NCBI GenBank assembly: GCA_003566795.1 | Contig: PXBU01000030.1 | Span: 1 to 9,818 of the forward strand | Reading direction: 5' to 3' | DNA from: Puniceicoccaceae bacterium | GTDB lineage: Bacteria; Verrucomicrobiota; Verrucomicrobiia; Opitutales; Coraliomargaritaceae | Length of the DNA stretch: 9,818 nucleotides | Shown: piece after piece, positions 6,251 to 9,818 of the stretch | Layout of the letters: each line of letters opens with the position of its first letter | Numbering within the stretch: the stretch's first letter is position 1 | Program-made: the position numbers and the translations under genes | Notes under the pieces: generated by a model | Seen by the model: only the letters and a program-made list of their open reading frames with translations | Databases searched by the model: none | What the model was told of the DNA's origin: nothing

Positions 6251-7006
6251 ATGCCCGACGTCACGCCACCCGCAGAACCGACCTACTCGGTGATCATCCC
6301 CGCTTACAACGAAGCGGAGGAGCTGCCCGCCACCCTGCGTGCCGTCCGCACGGCCATGGCGGCACAGTCCTGCCCCGGCGAGCTGGTGGTGGTGGACAAC
6401 AATTCAACCGACGCGACTGCCGCCGTCGCACGCGACCACGGCGCAGACCTGGTGGTGTTTGAACCAGTCAACCAGATCGCCCGCGCCCGCAATGCCGGGG
6501 CCGCCGATTCCCGGGGTCGCTACCTGATATTTGTGGATGCCGACACGCGGATTACCGCACCCCTACTGGCGGCGAGCTTATCACGGCTCGAATCCGGCGA
6601 CGTCGTCGGGGGCGGTGCAGTCATCCAGTTTGAAGGCTCGATCAGCACCATCGGACGCTTCGGGATCGGCCTGTGGGAGCGCATCTCCAAACTTACGCGG
6701 ATCGCAGCCGGGAGTTACCTCTTTTGCCGGGCCGATGCATTTCGGGCCGTCGCTGGCTTCGACGAGCGGCTCTATGCCAGCGAGGAAGTCCGCATGTCCC
6801 GCCAGCTCAAAAAATGGGGCCGGCCCCGGGGGCTCGGCTTTGAGATCATCCAATCCTCCCCGGCACAAACCTCCGCCCGCAAACTCAAGTGGTATTCCGG
6901 CCTGCAAATTCTGGGCTGGGTCGGGCTTATGATGTTTTTCCCGCTGGCCGTGCGTTCGCGCAGGCTCTGCGGCTTCTGGTATAAGCGCCCGCAAGTGCAT
7001 CCTTGA
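6251..7006 (+). CDS. Family 2 glycosyltransferase
   Basis: This is a GT-A fold, inverting family 2 glycosyltransferase of 251 residues, expected to use a nucleotide-sugar donor. Visible motifs are SVIIPAYNEAEELPATL (residues 13-29), VVVDNNSTDAT (46-56, nucleotide binding), the metal-binding DxD as VDADT (95-99), and the acceptor-side pattern AGSYLFCRADAFRAVAGFDE (153-172) with YASEEV (175-180), where a conserved acidic pair is expected. A hydrophobic stretch (218-234, LQILGWVGLMMFFPLAV) near the C-terminus may anchor it to the membrane. AGGAAG (6234-6239) lies 11 nt before the ATG. The acceptor and product cannot be told, and no other cell-envelope gene lies nearby. Its stop codon is 75 bp before grpE and overlaps a possible heat-shock promoter. 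Confidence 0.9.
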   Translation: MPDVTPPAEPTYSVIIPAYNEAEELPATLRAVRTAMAAQSCPGELVVVDNNSTDATAAVARDHGADLVVFEPVNQIARARNAGAADSRGRYLIFVDADTRITAPLLAASLSRLESGDVVGGGAVIQFEGSISTIGRFGIGLWERISKLTRIAAGSYLFCRADAFRAVAGFDERLYASEEVRMSRQLKKWGRPRGLGFEIIQSSPAQTSARKLKWYSGLQILGWVGLMMFFPLAVRSRRLCGFWYKRPQVHP

Positions 7007-7029
7007 TCTCTGGGAAATTATCCCCACAC
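7002..7029 (+). promoter_or_regulatory. Possible heat-shock (sigma-32 type) promoter before grpE
   Basis: CTTGATC (7002-7008) against the -35 consensus CTTGAAA, then 13 bp, then CCCCACAC (7022-7029) against the -10 consensus CCCCATnT. Each half matches about 5 of 7 fixed positions, and the spacer fits. It overlaps the glycosyltransferase stop codon and would place the start about 45 nt before grpE. Whether this lineage uses an RpoH-type sigma factor is not known from the window. No CIRCE element was found. Confidence 0.3.
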
Positions 7030-7050
7030 TTCCGCGCTCACTTTGAAACA

Positions 7051-7070
7051 GGCAGCCGACTACGGCTGTC
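7051..7070 (+). repeat. Hairpin in the grpE leader
   Basis: GGCAGCCG (7051-7058) pairs with CGGCTGTC (7063-7070) around the loop ACTA, giving an 8-bp stem with one G-U pair. It ends 11 nt before the grpE start codon. It does not cover the start codon itself. Confidence 0.4.
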
Positions 7071-7081
7071 GCCGAGACACT

Positions 7082-7693
7082 ATGAAAGATAAAGCGAACA
7101 AGGAAACTAAAGCATTTGAGGAAGAGTCCGCCGCCACCGGGGTGGAGGTCGAGTCGGAAGCTGCGCCCATACAGGAGGAAGCCCCTGACGGGGAAGAGAC
7201 AGCCGCGCCGGAGCCGGAACTCAGCCCGCTGGAAAAGGCCCAGGCCGAGGCAGCCGAAATGAAGCTCCGCTACCTGCGCTCCGTCGCTGACCTGGAAAAC
7301 TACCGCAAACGCATCGGTCGCGAGAAGCAGGATATCATCCGCAGTGCTGCTGCCGGCGTGATCGAGGCGCTGCTGCCGGTGCTCGACAACATGAAGCTGG
7401 GCTTGCAGGCCGCCGAGAATCATCCGGAAGCTAAGGATGTGACAGTCGGCTTCAAGATGGTGGACGATCAGCTCAAGAAAACTCTCTCCGAGCAAGGGCT
7501 GGAAGAATTGGTGCCCGACGGGCAGCCCTTCGACCCCAACTTGCATGAATGCATCGCTCACCAGCCTTCAGAGGAGGTGCCGGAGGATCAGGTCATCCAA
7601 ACCGTGCGCGCTGGCTACCGCCTGAACGAGCGGCTGATCCGCGCGGCCAATGTAATTGTTTCCAGCGGTCCAGCCAAAGAGGAGGCAAGCTAA
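7082..7693 (+). CDS. grpE: Nucleotide exchange factor GrpE
   Basis: GrpE releases ADP from DnaK and so drives its chaperone cycle in the cytoplasm. The product is 203 residues: an acidic disordered N-terminus (about 11-48), a long coiled-coil helix (about 48-90, EKAQAEAAEMKLRYLRSVADLENYRKR), a four-helix bundle with the LLPVLDNMKLGL motif (97-108), and the C-terminal beta domain with the family signature GYRLNERLIRAANVIVS (178-194). The ATG at 7082 was chosen; an in-frame TTG at 7043 would add 13 residues from within the leader hairpin and lacks support. Only weak purine-rich sequence (GAGA) precedes the start. It is followed 6 nt later by dnaJ. dnaK is not between or beside them in the window. 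Confidence 0.96.
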   Translation: MKDKANKETKAFEEESAATGVEVESEAAPIQEEAPDGEETAAPEPELSPLEKAQAEAAEMKLRYLRSVADLENYRKRIGREKQDIIRSAAAGVIEALLPVLDNMKLGLQAAENHPEAKDVTVGFKMVDDQLKKTLSEQGLEELVPDGQPFDPNLHECIAHQPSEEVPEDQVIQTVRAGYRLNERLIRAANVIVSSGPAKEEAS

Positions 7694-7699
7694 ACGATT

Positions 7700-8851
7700 A
7701 TGGCAACTGGAGATTACTACGACTTGCTCGGCGTCTCGCGCGACGCTTCCGCTGACGACCTTAAAAAGGCCTACCGGAAGCTTGCGGTCAAATACCACCC
7801 GGATAAGAATCCGGGCGATGCCGACGCCGAAGCGAAATTCAAGGAAATTTCCGAGGCCTATGACGTCCTGAAGGACGAGGACAAGCGTGCCGCGTACGAC
7901 CGCTATGGGCATGCCGCCTTTACCCAAGGTGGCATGGGCCGCTCAGGCGGCGGCGGAGGCTTCAGCGGGCACGACCCGTTCGACATCTTCCGCGAGGCCT
8001 TCGGCGGCGGTGGCGGCGGCGGCATCTTTGAGGAGTTCTTTGGTGGCGGGGGCGGTCGGCCCGGCGGGAGCGGTGCCGCGCATGGTGCCGACCTGCGCTA
8101 CGACCTGGAAATCAGCCTGGAAGAGGCCGCCAAGGGCACGGAGAAGGAAATCCGCTACCGCCGCCCGGTCGCCTGTAAGAAATGCAGCGGCAGCGGTGCC
8201 GAACCGGGCTCGAAGAAAGTCACCTGCCCGACCTGCGGCGGAGTCGGCCAAGTGACTTCCAACCGCGGCTTCATCAGCTTCCGCCAGGTCTGCCCGAGCT
8301 GCCATGGCGCCGGCCAGCGCATCGAAAATCCCTGCTCGGATTGCCGCGGCGAAGGCAGGGTCATGGATAGCAGCACCGTCAACGTCCGCATCCCTGCGGG
8401 CGTGGCCACCGGCTCAAAGCTCCGTTCCAGCGGGAAAGGCGAAGCGGGCCAAATGGGCGGTCAGGCCGGGGATCTTTACATTATCATCCACGTGAAGGAG
8501 CACGAGCTGTTCGAGCGCCACGATAATGACCTCTTCTGCGAAGTGCCGATCAAGTTTACCCTGGCCGCGCTCGGCGGTAAGATTGAAGTGCCCACGCTCT
8601 TTGGCAAAGGCTCCCTGAAGATCCCCCCGGGCACGCAGAGCGGCACCACCTTCCGGCTCCGCGAGCAGGGCGTTCCCGCACTGCGTGGCGCCCGGAAAGG
8701 CGACCTGCTGGTGCGGGTGCAGATCGAGGTGCCCACCAAGCTCAGCGGCGAGCAGAAGGCCAAACTGGAGGCCTACGCTGAAGCCTGTGGCGACCCGGCC
8801 AATCCGGTCAGTGAATCCTTCGTCGAGAAGGCGAAGAAGATCTTCAAATAA
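7700..8851 (+). CDS. dnaJ: Chaperone DnaJ (Hsp40)
   Basis: DnaJ delivers unfolded clients to DnaK and stimulates its ATPase. The product is a full-length type I protein of 383 residues: J domain (4-70) with the HPD motif at 33-35, a glycine/phenylalanine-rich linker (77-128), and a zinc-finger region with four CxxCxGxG repeats, CKKCSGSG (159), CPTCGGVG (176), CPSCHGAG (198) and CSDCRGEG (212). The two substrate-binding beta domains and the C-terminal dimerisation segment follow. All eight zinc cysteines and the HPD motif are intact. AGGAGG (7680-7685), inside the grpE end, lies 14 nt before the ATG, longer than usual spacing. Its TAA overlaps the purN ATG by one base. Confidence 0.98.
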   Translation: MATGDYYDLLGVSRDASADDLKKAYRKLAVKYHPDKNPGDADAEAKFKEISEAYDVLKDEDKRAAYDRYGHAAFTQGGMGRSGGGGGFSGHDPFDIFREAFGGGGGGGIFEEFFGGGGGRPGGSGAAHGADLRYDLEISLEEAAKGTEKEIRYRRPVACKKCSGSGAEPGSKKVTCPTCGGVGQVTSNRGFISFRQVCPSCHGAGQRIENPCSDCRGEGRVMDSSTVNVRIPAGVATGSKLRSSGKGEAGQMGGQAGDLYIIIHVKEHELFERHDNDLFCEVPIKFTLAALGGKIEVPTLFGKGSLKIPPGTQSGTTFRLREQGVPALRGARKGDLLVRVQIEVPTKLSGEQKAKLEAYAEACGDPANPVSESFVEKAKKIFK

Positions 8852-9453
8852 TGGCCTACCCCATCGTCATTCTCGGATCCGGCAGGGGCTCCAACGCGGA
8901 AGCGCTGCTGAAAGCAGAAGCCTCCAAAAATTTGGGCACGGCTAAAATTGCCGCAGTCATCAGTGATGTGGAGGACGCTCGTATCCTCTCGCTCGGGCAA
9001 AAGTTCAAGGTGCCCGCGATCTACATCGATCCGGGGCAGCCTGGAGCACGCCTGATCCAGGACGCCGAGGACGCCTACATCGAGCGCATCCAAAGCTTCT
9101 CGCCCCAGCTTGTGGTTCTGGCGGGCTTTATGCGTATCCTGCGGGAGAAATTCATCCAAGCCTTCGCTGGACGCGTGATCAATCTGCATCCCAGCCTGCT
9201 GCCCAGCTTCCCAGGCGCGAACGGCATCGAGGACGCACTCAATTTCGGGGTCAAGATTACTGGTTGCACCGTACACTGGGTCACCCCCGCGCTGGATGCC
9301 GGGCCCATTATCGATCAAAAGGAAGTGCGTATCGAAGATTCAGATACCACGGATTCACTCGCAAAAAGAATCCACATCGCCGAGCACCGCCTCCTGCCCG
9401 ACGTCGTCGCACGACTCAGCAAAGGCAGGCTGCCGCATCCAAACGAGCGCTAG
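8851..9453 (+). CDS. purN: Phosphoribosylglycinamide formyltransferase (GART)
   Basis: PurN transfers a formyl group from 10-formyl-tetrahydrofolate to GAR, the third step of de novo purine synthesis. The product is 200 residues, normal for the family. Motifs are the phosphate-binding GSGRGSN (9-15), the catalytic asparagine and histidine in INLHPSLLPSFPG (N111, H113; PurN N106 and H108 in E. coli), and the catalytic aspartate in ALDAGPIID (D149; E. coli D144). The start codon shares one base with the dnaJ stop codon (TAATG), which suggests translational coupling. No other purine gene lies nearby. No strong Shine-Dalgarno is seen, consistent with re-initiation after dnaJ. Confidence 0.96.
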   Translation: MAYPIVILGSGRGSNAEALLKAEASKNLGTAKIAAVISDVEDARILSLGQKFKVPAIYIDPGQPGARLIQDAEDAYIERIQSFSPQLVVLAGFMRILREKFIQAFAGRVINLHPSLLPSFPGANGIEDALNFGVKITGCTVHWVTPALDAGPIIDQKEVRIEDSDTTDSLAKRIHIAEHRLLPDVVARLSKGRLPHPNER

Positions 9454-9464
9454 AGCCCCTCGTA

Positions 9465-9486
9465 GGGTGCAGCTCTGCGAGCACCC
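9465..9486 (+). terminator. Hairpin downstream of purN
   Basis: GGGTGC (9465-9470) pairs with GCACCC (9481-9486) around a 10-nt loop, 11 bp after the purN stop codon. An alternative pairing uses GCTC/GAGC inside it. There is no following T-run, so it is at best a weak or Rho-assisted terminator. The degenerate REP-like palindrome directly follows. Confidence 0.3.
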
Positions 9487-9489
9487 GCC

Positions 9490-9523
9490 CTTCGATAAAT
9501 TCAGGGCCCTGAGCCCGTCAAAA
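9490..9523. repeat. Degenerate REP-like palindrome
   Basis: The core TCAGGGCCCTGA (9501-9512) is a perfect 12-bp palindrome. The left side CTTCGATAAATTCAGGG (9490-9506) and right side CCCTGAGCCCGTCAAAA (9507-9523) continue pairing imperfectly, with many of the mismatches being U-G or A-C type. The layout resembles the widespread bacterial REP-like unit with arms near CTTCGACAAGCTCAGG and CCTGAGCNNGTCGAAG. It lies about 80 bp upstream of a REP-associated transposase gene, as expected for REP/RAYT pairs. Recognition is from memory of the motif. Confidence 0.45.
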
Positions 9524-9551
9524 CAACGAGCCTTGCCTCAATAGATAATAA

Positions 9552-9595
9552 GCCTGGCAAAATATATGTTGACATCATGCCAGATAAGCTTATCT
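9552..9595. repeat. Palindromic region upstream of the transposase
   Basis: This region contains GCCTGGCAAAATATA (9552-9566), nearly identical to part of the palindrome at 6069-6091; an inverted pair CTGGCA (9554-9559) with TGCCAG (9578-9583); and the perfect 14-bp palindrome AGATAAGCTTATCT (9582-9595). TTGACA (9569-9574) could be a -35 box, but no good -10 follows at the right spacing. These may be the left-end hairpins of the transposase element or its promoter region. Confidence 0.4.
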
Positions 9596-9602
9596 CTAAG
9601 GT

Positions 9603-9818
9603 ATGAATATACGAAGATGGAAAATTGAGGGTGAATCTGCCTACCACTGTATGACTCGTACGGTGAATGGTGAGCGTTTGTTTGAGGATCGGGAGAGGGA
9701 GGTGCTGCGTAAGATGATCTGGCAGGTGGCGGACTTCTGTGGGGTGCAGGTGCTGACCTACTGCGTGATGGCGAACCACTTCCATGTGCTGCTGCGGGTG
9801 CCGGAGGCGGGGGAGGTC
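9603..9818 (+). CDS. REP-associated tyrosine transposase (RAYT), 5' part
   Basis: This is the first 72 residues of a Y1 (HUH-type) transposase related to IS200/IS605 TnpA, cut by the right edge of the window. MNIRRWKIEGESAYHCMTRT fits the family N-terminus (x-Y-H-x-x-x-R-T), and MANHFHVLL (residues 56-64) holds the HUH metal-binding histidines H59 and H61. The catalytic tyrosine would lie beyond the window. RAYTs mobilise or maintain REP sequences, and a REP-like palindrome lies upstream. Codon use differs from neighbouring genes: eight of nine valines are GTG and G-ending codons dominate, which points to separate origin. The ATG at 9603 was chosen because it gives the expected N-terminus; no well-spaced ribosome-binding site precedes it. 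Confidence 0.85.
   Translation, partial: MNIRRWKIEGESAYHCMTRTVNGERLFEDREREVLRKMIWQVADFCGVQVLTYCVMANHFHVLLRVPEAGEV

Noticed and set aside
6108..6293. 61-codon plus-strand frame before the glycosyltransferase
   Set aside because: It overlaps the glycosyltransferase start out of frame and has an unlikely composition; the alternative frame 6100-6243 is more protein-like but still only a possible remnant.
7007..7081. CIRCE (HrcA operator) before grpE
   Set aside because: The TTAGCACTC-N9-GAGTGCTAA pattern is not present in the leader.
6581..7561. 326-codon minus-strand open frame across the glycosyltransferase and grpE
   Set aside because: It spans two well-supported genes on the other strand and the spacer between them; its composition is that of an antisense shadow in GC-rich DNA.
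1..9818. CRISPR array, tRNA or rRNA genes, defence islands or toxin-antitoxin pairs
   Set aside because: No regularly spaced repeats, no tRNA-like T-arm with acceptor stem, no rRNA core sequence and no genes of those systems were seen by eye on either strand.

Overview
The window is ordinary bacterial chromosome of fairly high GC. It carries seven complete protein genes, most of them housekeeping, plus the 5' part of a transposase cut by the right edge. Protein flavour suggests a Verrucomicrobiota member, possibly near Opitutales/Puniceicoccales: a RecA with an FIDVEHSLDP motif, a short Obg, and a RAYT of the 'YHCMTRTVNGE' type. This taxonomic guess rests on family memory, not on a search.

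Layout: (1) 1-2263, plus strand: recA, then a structured spacer, then a small M50 (site-2-protease type) membrane protease. (2) 2264-2485: convergent spacer with short repeats. (3) 2486-5729, minus strand: a DsbD/ScsB-like thiol:disulfide reductase followed by obg. (4) 5730-6250: divergent gene-free stretch holding a near-perfect 23-bp palindrome, a long-range inverted repeat, a 10-bp tandem duplication and a possible short-chain dehydrogenase remnant. (5) 6251-9453, plus strand: a family 2 glycosyltransferase, then a tight grpE-dnaJ-purN unit (6-nt gap, then a 1-nt TAATG overlap), preceded by a weak heat-shock-type promoter match. (6) 9454-9818: a degenerate REP-like palindrome, further palindromes and a partial REP-associated tyrosine transposase (RAYT).

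The genes do not form one pathway. GrpE and DnaJ are the co-chaperones of DnaK, which is not in the window. PurN may be translationally coupled to DnaJ. No CRISPR, tRNA, rRNA, toxin-antitoxin or defence system was found. The signals most worth a second look are non-coding: interleaved inverted repeats across the recA stop codon, a candidate structured leader before the M50 protease, and the REP/RAYT flank with a sequence word shared with the palindrome 3.5 kb away.
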